Source: Paenibacillus glycanilyticus (lineage in GTDB: Bacteria > Bacillota > Bacilli > Paenibacillales > Paenibacillaceae). From it: a stretch of DNA of 64,000 nucleotides. Under the pieces are notes generated by a model. It searched no databases. It was not told the DNA's origin and was given only the letters and a program-made list of their open reading frames with translations. Of the stretch, positions 48,054 to 56,215 are shown in pieces. A program made the position numbers and the translations under genes. The DNA lies in contig NZ_JAMBNP010000003.1 in assembly GCF_023715145.1 (NCBI RefSeq), positions 434,001 to 498,000 on the forward strand, in the 5' to 3' direction. Each line of letters starts with the position of its first letter. Within the stretch, counting starts at the first letter, position 1.

Positions 48054-50276
48054 ATGTTCGACTGGCTTGGTACGAAAAAAGGGCTGCCGCTTTGGGTCTC
48101 ATGGCAATTGAATCACGGGATGAAGAAAGACGTTGAACAAATCTTTGAAGGCATTGCGGAAACGCGCAAGGAGCTTCTGGCATCCTGGGCTCATGAATAT
48201 TGGGGATATATCGAGCGGCTGGCCGAGCAGGTGACGTCCGCTGCTGTACCGGGGCAGGTTGTAGAGCAGGAGGAGCAGAGACAAATAATCGGACGCCTGC
48301 TTGAGCGTACATATGCAAGAGGACATGACTGGACGGAGCTGTTCCTGCTGGATCGGGAAGGACGGGTTCTGGTATCGACATACGAGAAACATAGAGGGAC
48401 AAGCTATGGCGGTGACAGCCTTCTTGCACCGGGTCTTGGTTATGTGCGGTCGGGAAGCAAGCCGCAGCCTTGCCTGTTTGGGCCTTACGGAGATCCGGTG
48501 ACGCTGAAGCTTGGTCCCAGATCCTCTTCCTTCCATGATAAAATGACACTCCTGTTCATTTATCCTCTAGTAGCAAATGGAGAATATGCAGGCGCCTTGT
48601 GCGGACGTGTCCCTAACGATGTCCTGGGCGACCTGATTCAACGGGAATCCGGACATGTGTATCCGGACTCGGGCGATAATTACATCTTTATGGCGAAGCC
48701 GCATTTGAACCAGCAGATAGCGCTTGGGACGGCATTGTCGCGAAGCCGTTTCGAGGATCGGACCTTCACGCATGGCGAGAATTTGAAGGACGGAGTGACA
48801 ACCGACTGGGGGACCGTATCGATTAAGGAGCATACGGAGCTGGAGATTATTTTCACAGACCCGGCTACGGACGCGCTGCATCCCGGCGTCCGCAATACGA
48901 TTGATAAAGGCAGCAATCTGTTTGTTGAATTCCCCGGCTATTCGGATTATCGCCACATCCCGGTTATCGGGAAGGGCGTAACGCTGCAGCTTCCGCATTG
49001 CCCGGACGTCTGGGGCATGATGTGCGAGGGAGACCTTGAAGAGGTATACCGCATCCGCAGCATCCGCTGGCGCTTCAGCAAGCTCCAGTTGTTGCAAACG
49101 CTGATTCAGGCCGTATTAACAACCGTGCTGGTGGCGGTGCTTGCAGGACAGGCTCCGGCATGGGTAACGGCCGCGGCAGCGGGTGTATGGACGCTGGTAT
49201 TCGGGCAGTTCATCGCGGGCGCGCTGCAGCGGAAGGAATCCCGGCGCGTAGTCCGGAATTTGCGTCGCATTAACCGGTTCATCCGCATTAACGCGGAGGG
49301 CAAAGGGGATTTGACGCAGCGGCTTGAGCCGGCCAAGTTCGATAATGACGAGACAAGAGAGCTTGCCAAGTGGATTAACAATATGATTGACTCGCTGGAA
49401 GGCATCATGCTGCAGGTAAAGCTGGCGGCATCGGATGTGCTCGCAAGCCAGAATGTCATGAATGAGTCGGCGGCCGTAACGGCGAAGTCGACGGAGCGGG
49501 TAAGCCGCAAGGTTGGCGATATGATCGGCAGTATCCGCACCCAGCTGGAGGATATTGACATGGCGAAGCATTCGGCGGACGAGATGCGCGATACCCTGCG
49601 GCTGTTGGAGCTGCAGGCTGCCGAGCAGATAGCCGTTGCGCAGTCAGAAGTTGACCGGATCGGCGATAAAATGCAGCATATCTCCGCCAAGGTTGGCGAT
49701 ACCAATGACACGATCCGGAAGTTTATGCATACGGTGGATGAGATTCGCGGCGTATTGCAGGTCATCGAGGAAATTTCCGCGCAGACGAATCTGCTTGCCC
49801 TGAACGCATCTATTGAGGCGGCGCGCGTAGGCGAACAGGGACGGGGCTTTGCCGTAGTCGCATCGGAGATCCGCAAGCTGGCGGATATGACCCGCCGTTC
49901 CACGGAAGAGGTTCATCAAATTACTCAGCAAATCTATGAAGAGGCGAAGCAGGCTTATACATCCATGGATGAAGGCACGCAGGTGGTAGAGGAAGGGACG
50001 CAGCTCGTTGCAGCCGCAGCCAGCACTTTGCAAACGGCACAAAGCGAGGACAGCCGGAAGTCGCAGGTGGTGGATGAGGTCGTGAAGCTGATGGAGCGGA
50101 TCGCACTCGTCAGCATGCAGAACCGCAAAGTTTCCTCCGATGTGGAAGGCAAGGTTCATGAGCTTATTGGCGAGATGGACAGCGTCCGTCAAACCTCGGA
50201 AAGTGTAGAGTCCATCACAAAATTCCTGCAGCAGCTGGTTGGTCAGTTCAAGCTGACGGAATCCCGTTTGAGATAA
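48054..50276 (+). CDS. methyl-accepting chemotaxis-like protein with N-terminal sensor before a central membrane hairpin
   Basis: A 740-residue receptor-like protein. Residues about 1-330 have no membrane helix or signal peptide and contain a Cache-like stretch ([45 protein letters not shown]). Two adjoining helices lie at about 345-390 ([36 protein letters not shown]), followed by a HAMP-like segment and an MCP signalling domain with the tip [36 protein letters not shown] (read in parts). Order and absence of a first helix imply that the sensor faces the cytoplasm. ATG 48054 is chosen, six bases after GGGGG; ATGs at 48030 and 48048 are in frame. No clear sigma-D promoter was read. Confidence 0.85.
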   Translation: MFDWLGTKKGLPLWVSWQLNHGMKKDVEQIFEGIAETRKELLASWAHEYWGYIERLAEQVTSAAVPGQVVEQEEQRQIIGRLLERTYARGHDWTELFLLDREGRVLVSTYEKHRGTSYGGDSLLAPGLGYVRSGSKPQPCLFGPYGDPVTLKLGPRSSSFHDKMTLLFIYPLVANGEYAGALCGRVPNDVLGDLIQRESGHVYPDSGDNYIFMAKPHLNQQIALGTALSRSRFEDRTFTHGENLKDGVTTDWGTVSIKEHTELEIIFTDPATDALHPGVRNTIDKGSNLFVEFPGYSDYRHIPVIGKGVTLQLPHCPDVWGMMCEGDLEEVYRIRSIRWRFSKLQLLQTLIQAVLTTVLVAVLAGQAPAWVTAAAAGVWTLVFGQFIAGALQRKESRRVVRNLRRINRFIRINAEGKGDLTQRLEPAKFDNDETRELAKWINNMIDSLEGIMLQVKLAASDVLASQNVMNESAAVTAKSTERVSRKVGDMIGSIRTQLEDIDMAKHSADEMRDTLRLLELQAAEQIAVAQSEVDRIGDKMQHISAKVGDTNDTIRKFMHTVDEIRGVLQVIEEISAQTNLLALNASIEAARVGEQGRGFAVVASEIRKLADMTRRSTEEVHQITQQIYEEAKQAYTSMDEGTQVVEEGTQLVAAAASTLQTAQSEDSRKSQVVDEVVKLMERIALVSMQNRKVSSDVEGKVHELIGEMDSVRQTSESVESITKFLQQLVGQFKLTESRLR

Positions 50277-50281
50277 GCGTG

Positions 50282-50326
50282 AGAGCAGGGGATGCCTATA
50301 GGCAACCTTCCTGCTCTTTTTTTTTT
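50282..50326 (+). terminator. rho-independent terminator after the MCP-like gene
   Basis: AGAGCAGG pairs with CCTGCTCT around an inner GCCTATAGGC stem, followed by ten T. Confidence 0.93.
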
Positions 50327-50343
50327 CGTTGCAGGAGGGGCTC

Positions 50344-50615
50344 AACGATGCGGGACATTGTTAAGGGAGTTGTTGAAGAGGCGCAAGAAGATAAGCAGTG
50401 CGGATATGGGGCTGCCTAGCGATGCGGGACATCGCTAAGCCTGTTGAAAGCGGCGATATTGGGAGTCTTAACGATAGGGGATATCGTTAAGGGAGGGTTT
50501 GAAGTGGCAAAAGCGGCTATGGTGAGTGAATTTTTAGTTGCCTAGTGATACGGGACATCGCTAAGCCTGTTGAAAGCGGTGATATTGGGAGTCTTAACGA
50601 TGCCGGGCATCGCTA
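50344..50615 (+). repeat. array of at least five short hairpins (TTARCGATG...CATCGYTAAG)
   Basis: Five inverted repeats with about 8-bp arms and a five-base centre near CGGGA stand at 50344-50363, 50417-50437, 50468-50490, 50543-50563 and 50594-50615; a decayed sixth may lie near 50670. A 62-base block (50415-50476) that includes two of them is repeated at 50541-50602 with four changes. No protein-like frame covers them. The gap from the MCP gene to nuoA is about 630 bases. Confidence 0.85.
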
Positions 50616-50724
50616 AGAGATTCGTTGTGCCAAAATCGGCAATAGAGTGCAGGATGGGAAATGTATAACTTTGGGATATCGTCAGGGGTGGCAAGCATAG
50701 GCTAATAGTGTGACAGGCGGGTAT

Positions 50725-50835
50725 CGTGCCGACCGAATAACCTCCTGTGCCTCCCGGTTCCCGGGAAGCCGCGCCGTTACGGGCTTGTCCGGTACCTGGG
50801 AGGGTCGGAGTCGAACAACTCCGTCATAGACGGCT
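50725..50835 (+). other. possible structured RNA upstream of nuoA
   Basis: CCGAC (50729-50733) and CCTCC (50741-50745) pair with GGAGG and GTCGG (50799-50808). Inside are TCCCGG/CCGGGA and CCG/CGG hairpins. Downstream, GGAGT/ACTCC and CCGTC/GACGG overlap these arms and could form instead. The stretch is GC-rich compared with the hairpin array before it. No known riboswitch class was recognised. Confidence 0.4.
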
Positions 50836-50855
50836 GTGGAAGCTTTTGTTATAAT
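50827..50855 (+). promoter_or_regulatory. promoter of the nuo operon
   Basis: A perfect TATAAT (50850-50855) is 17 bases after TAGACG (50827-50832, four of six matches). It lies about 50 bases before the chosen nuoA start. Confidence 0.6.
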
Positions 50856-50905
50856 TGTGAGGAAAAATGACCAAGCGGCTGGTCCGCTTTGACGGAGGCG
50901 ATGGT

Positions 50906-51277
50906 GTGGACAATTACGTCAACCAGTATGTCGTCGTGGCTATTTTTATTTTGCTGGGCATCTTACTCCCGGCTGCGGCACTGACCGTCGGAAGACTGCT
51001 CAGACCGCATAAACCGAATGATCCGAAGCAAACCACCTACGAGAGCGGCAATGAGCCGGTCGGCGAGGGTCAGGTACGCTTCAACATCCGGTATTACATC
51101 TTTGCGTTAATGTTTGTCATCTTTGATGTGGAAACCGTTTTCTTATATCCTTGGGCCGTCGCGTACAATAAGCTCGGCCTTTTTGTGCTGGTTGAGATGT
51201 TCATTTTTGCGGCAATGCTGTTTATCGGACTTCTATATGCCTGGAAAAAGAAGGTGCTGAAATGGAATTCAGTTTAG
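50906..51277 (+). CDS. nuoA: NADH-quinone oxidoreductase subunit A
   Basis: A 123-residue membrane subunit with three helices and the signature [34 protein letters not shown] (read in parts). The GTG at 50906 is chosen as GGAGG at 50894-50898 stands seven bases before it and the protein begins MDNYVNQYV, the usual start; an in-frame ATG 39 bases earlier lies almost at the expected transcription start. It overlaps nuoB by 16 bases. Confidence 0.92.
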   Translation: MDNYVNQYVVVAIFILLGILLPAAALTVGRLLRPHKPNDPKQTTYESGNEPVGEGQVRFNIRYYIFALMFVIFDVETVFLYPWAVAYNKLGLFVLVEMFIFAAMLFIGLLYAWKKKVLKWNSV

Positions 51278-51780
51278 AGTCGATATCGCTGGAAGAACGC
51301 AAGGAGCTTGAACGAAACGTATTTATGGGAACGCTGGAGCAGCTTAAGGCTTGGGCGCGGAGCAATTCGCTCTGGCCGCTGACCTTTGGTCTGGCGTGCT
51401 GCGCGATTGAAATGATGGGAACCGGCGCGTCCCATTATGATCTTGACCGGTTCGGAGTCATGTTCCGCACCTCTCCGCGCCAGTCGGACGTGATGATTGT
51501 CGCGGGCACGGTGACGAAAAAGATGGGGCCGCTGCTGCGCCGACTGTATGATCAAATGCCTGAGCCAAAATGGGTTATCGCGATGGGATCCTGCGCAACG
51601 GCAGGGGGGCCATACATCAAGTCTTACGCCGTTATGAAGGGCGTCGACCAGATTGTTCCCGTTGACGTGTACATACCGGGCTGCCCGCCGAATCCGGCGG
51701 CGCTGATCTACGGCATTAACAAGCTGCAAGAAAAAATCCGTTACGAAGCGAAGACAGGGAAGCGGGTGACGGAGCGATGA
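51262..51780 (+). CDS. nuoB: NADH-quinone oxidoreductase subunit B
   Basis: A 172-residue peripheral subunit that carries the N2 iron-sulphur cluster next to quinone. The four ligands are seen: C46 and C47 (LACCAIEMM), C111 (GSCATAGG) and C141 (GCPPNP). It overlaps nuoA by 16 and nuoC by four bases, so translation is coupled. Confidence 0.95.
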   Translation: MEFSLESISLEERKELERNVFMGTLEQLKAWARSNSLWPLTFGLACCAIEMMGTGASHYDLDRFGVMFRTSPRQSDVMIVAGTVTKKMGPLLRRLYDQMPEPKWVIAMGSCATAGGPYIKSYAVMKGVDQIVPVDVYIPGCPPNPAALIYGINKLQEKIRYEAKTGKRVTER

Positions 51781-52697
51781 GCGAGGAGAAGGACGGAGGG
51801 CAAAAGCCTGACGAAGAAGCAAAAGCCTCATCCGAATCCCCGGGAGCACCGGGAGAAGCAGTGCCGGCTCCAGAGGAGGAGACGGTAGTGTCGGCGGGCG
51901 GCGCAACGCTGGAGAAGGAGCCGGAAGCAGCTGGCGGGATTGAGCCGCCGGCGGCAGCGCCGGAAGCGGCGGTCGATCCGGAGCGGGAGGCGAAGCTGAA
52001 GGCGGCGGCGGAAGCGCGCGCGGCAAGGGCCGCGGCGAAGGAAGCCGCGAACGCGGGCGGAGTAGCAGCGCCGGAAGCGGCGGCCGATCCGGAGCGGGAA
52101 GCGAAGCTGAAGGCGGCGGCGGAAGCGCGCGCGGCAAGGGCCGCGGCGAAAGAGACCGCGAACGCGGGCGGAGCAGCAGCGCCGGAAGCGGCTGAGCCGC
52201 CGCCACCGCCCGAGCCGTCGCCAAAGCAGCCGCAGGTGGATGCGGTCGCGCAGCTTATCCGCAGCCTCGTCCATGAAGAGGCGCTGGAGGATGCTTATAT
52301 CAACGAGATGAGCCGGCATATGCCAACGATAATCGTGAAGAATGAGCATTGGCTTGCAACGGCTGAACTGCTCAAGGTAAAGAAAGAGCTTTATTTTACT
52401 TACCTGCGCAATGTCTCCGGTGTGGATTATGAGACGCATCTGGAGGTTGCCTATCATTTGGTTCACTTGGAGAGCGGACGCGAGCTGGCCGTGAAGGTAA
52501 AAGCGGATCGCGGCGATCCTGTCATCGCGTCGGTGACGCCTGTCTGGGCTACCGCCAATTGGAATGAACGCGAAATCTATGATCTGTTAGGAGTAACATT
52601 CACGGGACATCCCGATCTGCGCCGCATCATGATGTCGGACGATTGGGTCGGACACCCGCTGCGCAAGGATTATGAGCCGCTCGATTCGGAGGTGTAG
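51777..52697 (+). CDS. nuoC: NADH-quinone oxidoreductase subunit C with long repeat-bearing N-terminal extension
   Basis: A 306-residue protein. The C-terminal 160 residues are a normal 30-kDa subunit with [22 protein letters not shown] and [16 protein letters not shown]. The first 150 residues are an extra Ala/Glu/Lys/Pro-rich region with a 37-residue unit ([20 protein letters not shown]...) repeated twice in tandem, then a [12 protein letters not shown] linker. The unit looks like a charged helix and the tail may be a flexible tether or docking arm. Overlaps nuoB by four bases. The extension is in frame and has the neighbours' codon style, though very GC-rich. Confidence 0.92.
   Translation: MSEEKDGGQKPDEEAKASSESPGAPGEAVPAPEEETVVSAGGATLEKEPEAAGGIEPPAAAPEAAVDPEREAKLKAAAEARAARAAAKEAANAGGVAAPEAAADPEREAKLKAAAEARAARAAAKETANAGGAAAPEAAEPPPPPEPSPKQPQVDAVAQLIRSLVHEEALEDAYINEMSRHMPTIIVKNEHWLATAELLKVKKELYFTYLRNVSGVDYETHLEVAYHLVHLESGRELAVKVKADRGDPVIASVTPVWATANWNEREIYDLLGVTFTGHPDLRRIMMSDDWVGHPLRKDYEPLDSEV
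51966..52187 (+). repeat. tandem 111-base repeat inside nuoC
   Basis: Two direct units with a period of exactly 111 bases (51966-52076 and 52077-52187) differ at a few positions. Each encodes 37 residues, so copy number can change without loss of frame. Confidence 0.9.
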
Positions 52698-52704
52698 CGA
52701 AAGC

Positions 52705-53805
52705 GTGATTCGTACCGAAGAACTGCTGTTGAATGTCGGTCCCCAGCATCCCAGCACGCATGGCGTATTCCGCATCGTCGTCAAGCTCGACGGCGAAGTG
52801 ATAACGGAAGCGACCCCGGTCATGGGATATTTGCACCGCGGAACCGAGAAGCTTGCCGAGCAATTGAATTATACGCAGATCATACCTTATACCGACCGGA
52901 TGGATTATGTCTCGGCGATGACCAATAACTATGTGCTCGTTCACGCGGTCGAAACGATGATGAATCTGGAGATCCCGGAGCGCGCGGAATTTATGCGCCT
53001 TATTGTGATGGAGCTGCAGCGGGTTGCCAGCCACCTTGTCTGGTGGGGGACCTACCTGCTCGACATCGGGGCGATGAGCCCGTTCCTCTATGCCTTCCGT
53101 GACCGCGAAATTATTATTAATTTATTTAATGAGCTCTGCGGAGCAAGATTGACTTACAATTATATGAGGGTTGGCGGAGTCAAATGGGATGCGCCGCCTG
53201 GCTGGCTGGATAAAGTCCGGGATTTCATCCCGTATATGAAGGGCAAGCTGCAGGAATACGACAAGCTGGTGAGCGGCAACGAGATTTTCCTCGCCCGGAT
53301 CAAAGGCATTGGCCGGTACGATGCGGCAACGGCAATTGATTACGGACTGTCTGGCGCTAACCTGCGCTGCACCGGCGTGGACTGGGATCTGCGCAAGGCG
53401 GAGCCGTACAGCTTATATAACCGTTTCGAATTTGATGTGCCGCTTGGGCAAAACGGCGATTGTTACGACCGTTATGTCATCCGGCTCGAGGAGATCAAGC
53501 AGAGTCTTCGCATTCTTGAACAGGCATTGGAGCAAATGCCGTCAGGCGGCGAAACGATGGGCAAGGTGCCGCGCGTTATCCGTCCTCCGGCAGGAGAAGT
53601 CTATGTCCGAATTGAATCGCCCCGCGGTGAGATCGGCTGCCATATCGTCTCGAAAGGAAAAGCAGAGCCTTACCGCCTGAAATTCCGCCGGCCGTCCTTT
53701 GTGAATCTGCAGATTTTGCCTAAGCTTCTCGTCGGGGAGACGATGACCAACCTGATTACGATTCTCGGCGGCGTCGACATTGTAGTCGGGGAGGTTGATT
53801 GCTGA
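52705..53805 (+). CDS. nuoD: NADH-quinone oxidoreductase subunit D
   Basis: A 366-residue 49-kDa subunit: LNVGPQHPSTHGVFRI at the start, GYLHRGTEKLAE, and PRGEIGCHIVSKGKAEPYRLKFRRPSF (parts) near the end. It shapes the quinone pocket with NuoB. GGAGGTG stands ten bases before the GTG at 52705; the frame is open 33 bases earlier inside nuoC. The stop overlaps nuoH. Confidence 0.95.
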   Translation: MIRTEELLLNVGPQHPSTHGVFRIVVKLDGEVITEATPVMGYLHRGTEKLAEQLNYTQIIPYTDRMDYVSAMTNNYVLVHAVETMMNLEIPERAEFMRLIVMELQRVASHLVWWGTYLLDIGAMSPFLYAFRDREIIINLFNELCGARLTYNYMRVGGVKWDAPPGWLDKVRDFIPYMKGKLQEYDKLVSGNEIFLARIKGIGRYDAATAIDYGLSGANLRCTGVDWDLRKAEPYSLYNRFEFDVPLGQNGDCYDRYVIRLEEIKQSLRILEQALEQMPSGGETMGKVPRVIRPPAGEVYVRIESPRGEIGCHIVSKGKAEPYRLKFRRPSFVNLQILPKLLVGETMTNLITILGGVDIVVGEVDC

Positions 53806-54818
53806 TGGGAGCTTGGCTGCATGATCCGCTCACCTGGAGCGATGCTGTTATTATTTTTTTATGGGGCGCCGTGTTCCTGTTTGTGGTGCTTGGCTTCGTT
53901 ACCTATGCGATCTATTTCGAACGGAAGGTCATTGGGTGGATGCAGCTTCGGATCGGCCCTAACCGGGTTGGTCCTCTCGGTCTTCTGCAGACGGTAGCCG
54001 ACATCTTCAAGCTCCTCATTAAGGAAGACACGATTCCGCGCAAGGCCGACCGCCTTTTATTCGTTCTTGCCCCCATACTCTGCTACGTGCCGGCATTTAC
54101 GGTGCTTGCGGTCATTCCTTATACGGAAAAGCTTTATTTCGCCGATCTGAATGTCGGTCTGCTCTATTACGCGGCATTATCCGGCATCTCGACGCTGGCG
54201 ATTGTGCTTGGCGGCTGGGCGTCCAACAACAAATACGCGCTTCTTGGCGGCATGCGCTCGGCAGCGCAGATGATCAGCTACGAGGTGCCGCTTGTTATTT
54301 CGGTGGTGGGCGTTATTCTGCTCAGCGGCAGTCTTAACCTGAGGGACATCGTGGATGCGCAGGCTGGCGGCTGGTTCTGGGATTGGAACTTCCTGCCGCA
54401 GATTATCGGCTTTGTCGTCTTTATCATTGCGGCCGTATCTGAGCTGAATCGTACGCCGTTTGACCTGCCGGAGGCCGAGTCGGAGCTGGTGGCCGGCTAT
54501 CATGTCGAGTACAGCGGCTTTCGTTTTGCGTTCTTCATGCTGTCGGAGTACGTCTATGTGTACGCGATTGCGGCTCTAACGACCGTATTGTTCCTTGGCG
54601 GCTGGCATGCGCCGGCGCCGTTCCTGGATTTTGTGCCGGGGATTGTCTGGTTCCTGCTCAAATTCGCGTTTATCGTCTTTTTCTTGTTCTGGATCAGAGC
54701 GACCTTCCCGCGTATCCGGGTAGATCAGCTGATGGGGCTGGGCTGGAAGGTGCTGCTGCCGGTATCGCTGCTGAACGTGTTCTTGACGGCGGGCTACCTG
54801 GAGCTGTTCGTAAAATAA
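53805..54818 (+). CDS. nuoH: NADH-quinone oxidoreductase subunit H
   Basis: A 337-residue membrane subunit with about eight helices that links the quinone site to the proton pumps. Seen: FERKVIGWMQLRIGPNRVGPLGLLQ, DIFKLLIKED and SELNRTPFDLPEAESELVAGYHVEYSG (parts). The ATG at 53805 shares bases with the nuoD stop and follows GGGGAGG by ten bases; the in-frame TTG at 53799 is closer. Confidence 0.95.
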   Translation: MGAWLHDPLTWSDAVIIFLWGAVFLFVVLGFVTYAIYFERKVIGWMQLRIGPNRVGPLGLLQTVADIFKLLIKEDTIPRKADRLLFVLAPILCYVPAFTVLAVIPYTEKLYFADLNVGLLYYAALSGISTLAIVLGGWASNNKYALLGGMRSAAQMISYEVPLVISVVGVILLSGSLNLRDIVDAQAGGWFWDWNFLPQIIGFVVFIIAAVSELNRTPFDLPEAESELVAGYHVEYSGFRFAFFMLSEYVYVYAIAALTTVLFLGGWHAPAPFLDFVPGIVWFLLKFAFIVFFLFWIRATFPRIRVDQLMGLGWKVLLPVSLLNVFLTAGYLELFVK

Positions 54819-54820
54819 AA

Positions 54821-54922
54821 GAATGCTTCGCAATTCTTTAAATCTACGCTTTCGAAGCAAGAATTGCTTCGCATTCTTTAAGTCTACGCTTTCGAAGCAA
54901 GAATTGCTTCGCAATTCTTTTT
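54821..54922 (+). repeat. tandem 40-base palindromic repeats between nuoH and nuoI
   Basis: Two full units (54821-54860, 54861-54900) and a 22-base partial unit. Each unit has GAATTGC-TTC-GCAATTC and GCTTTCGAAGC hairpins. The words CAATTCTTTAAA and GCAAGAAT are shared with the ywlG leader, and the array ends at the AGGAGG of nuoI. Confidence 0.9.
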
Positions 54923-54936
54923 AGGAGGAATCGGCC

Positions 54937-55386
54937 ATGAATGGACTTGTGCAAGGGCTTGGCGTGACGCTCAAATCAATGGTATCGAAAAAAGTGACGA
55001 CTTCTTATCCCGACGAGCCAATTCTTATGCCGGACCGGTTCCGGGGCATTCAGCATTTTATTCCGGACCTCTGCATCGTCTGCAACCAGTGCGCAAGAAT
55101 CTGTCCGACCGACTGCATTACGCTGACCGGCAAGCCAAATCCCGATCCGGCCAAGAAAGGCAAAGTGATCGACACCTTTGATATTAATTTCGAAATATGC
55201 ATCTTATGCGATTTATGCACCGAGGTTTGCCCGACGGAAGCGATTGTCATGACCAATCATTTCGAGCTGTCCGCGTACAGCCGGGATGATCTGTTCAAGG
55301 ATGTGCAATGGCTGACCGACAATGACACGCTTGTCCGTCAGGATAACAACAACATCGGGGCTCCTGCGAAAGGAGGCGCCAAATAA
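54937..55386 (+). CDS. nuoI: NADH-quinone oxidoreductase subunit I
   Basis: A 149-residue 8Fe-ferredoxin subunit with two complete 4Fe-4S motifs, CIVCNQCARICP and CILCDLCTEVCP, that carries electrons to NuoB. AGGAGG precedes the ATG by a normal gap. It is separated from nuoH by the repeat array, the only large gap in the operon. Confidence 0.95.
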   Translation: MNGLVQGLGVTLKSMVSKKVTTSYPDEPILMPDRFRGIQHFIPDLCIVCNQCARICPTDCITLTGKPNPDPAKKGKVIDTFDINFEICILCDLCTEVCPTEAIVMTNHFELSAYSRDDLFKDVQWLTDNDTLVRQDNNNIGAPAKGGAK

Positions 55387-55387
55387 G

Positions 55388-55903
55388 TTGTTCAATATTG
55401 ATTTTAATGGCGAGTTTGCCGCTTTCTTCATTTTCTCGGCCATTATGATCATCGGGGCTGTCCTGATGGTCAGCCTGCAGAAGGTCGTGCACATGGTGAT
55501 CTCGATGGCCGGTGTGTTTCTTGGCCTTGCCGGGATGTTTGTCCTGCTGGATGCGGAGTTTGTCGCTTTTGTCCAGGTGCTGATCTATGCGGGGGCCGTG
55601 TCTATTCTGATGATATTCGGCATTATGATGACGAACCACCGGGGGGCAAAGGCCGATCCGGTAAAGCCTCTCCATGAGACGCTTGCAGCCATTGCGGCGC
55701 TTTGCCTGTTCGGCATTCTGTTCTATGCGATCCGGACGACGGATTTCCCGGATGCCCAGCCGCTTCAGGCGGTAGAGGATAACACGTCCAGCATCGGAGA
55801 ACTGCTGTATACCGGTTATGTAGTCCCGTTCGAGCTGCTGTCTGTGCTGCTGACGGTTGCGTTTATCGGTGCGATTGCAATTGCAAAGAAGGGGGAGGAG
55901 TAA
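55388..55903 (+). CDS. nuoJ: NADH-quinone oxidoreductase subunit J
   Basis: A 171-residue membrane subunit with five helices ([41 protein letters not shown] read in parts). TTG 55388 is chosen as AAAGGAGG lies ten bases before it, one base after the nuoI stop; the longer frame overlaps nuoI. Confidence 0.92.
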   Translation: MFNIDFNGEFAAFFIFSAIMIIGAVLMVSLQKVVHMVISMAGVFLGLAGMFVLLDAEFVAFVQVLIYAGAVSILMIFGIMMTNHRGAKADPVKPLHETLAAIAALCLFGILFYAIRTTDFPDAQPLQAVEDNTSSIGELLYTGYVVPFELLSVLLTVAFIGAIAIAKKGEE

Positions 55904-55904
55904 C

Positions 55905-56207
55905 ATGCTTCCATCCTATCTGACGATGGCGGCCATCCTGTTTTGTATCGGGCTGTACGGAGCCCTGGTGAAACGGAATGCCGTTATTGTCTTGTTATCC
56001 ATTGAGCTTATGTTGAATGCGGTGAACCTCAATTTGGTCGCGTTCTCCAAATACGGCGTTGTTCCGTCGCTCACCGGCCAAATATTCGCCTTGTTCACGA
56101 TTACGGTGGCCGCTGCGGAAGCGGCCGTTGGGGTGGCCGTGCTGATTGCCCTGTTCCGCGCCAGAGGTACGGTGAACGTGGACGAATTCGACGAGATGAG
56201 GAGGTGA
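55905..56207 (+). CDS. nuoK: NADH-quinone oxidoreductase subunit K
   Basis: A 100-residue, three-helix subunit related to MrpC, with the membrane glutamates in [12 protein letters not shown] and [26 protein letters not shown] precedes the ATG, one base after the nuoJ stop. Confidence 0.94.
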   Translation: MLPSYLTMAAILFCIGLYGALVKRNAVIVLLSIELMLNAVNLNLVAFSKYGVVPSLTGQIFALFTITVAAAEAAVGVAVLIALFRARGTVNVDEFDEMRR

Positions 56208-56215
56208 CGTGACCC

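Noticed and set aside
50344..50615. CRISPR array at the hairpin repeats
   Set aside because: Only five short imperfect repeats with irregular spacing, some intervening sequence is itself duplicated, and no cas genes are nearby.
51966..52187. nuoC repeat as an assembly or frameshift error
   Set aside because: The two units differ at several bases and the frame is kept on both sides into a normal NuoC domain.
51274..52224. A proline-rich 316-codon antisense frame over nuoB/nuoC
   Set aside because: It arises from the GC-rich repeat in nuoC read backwards.
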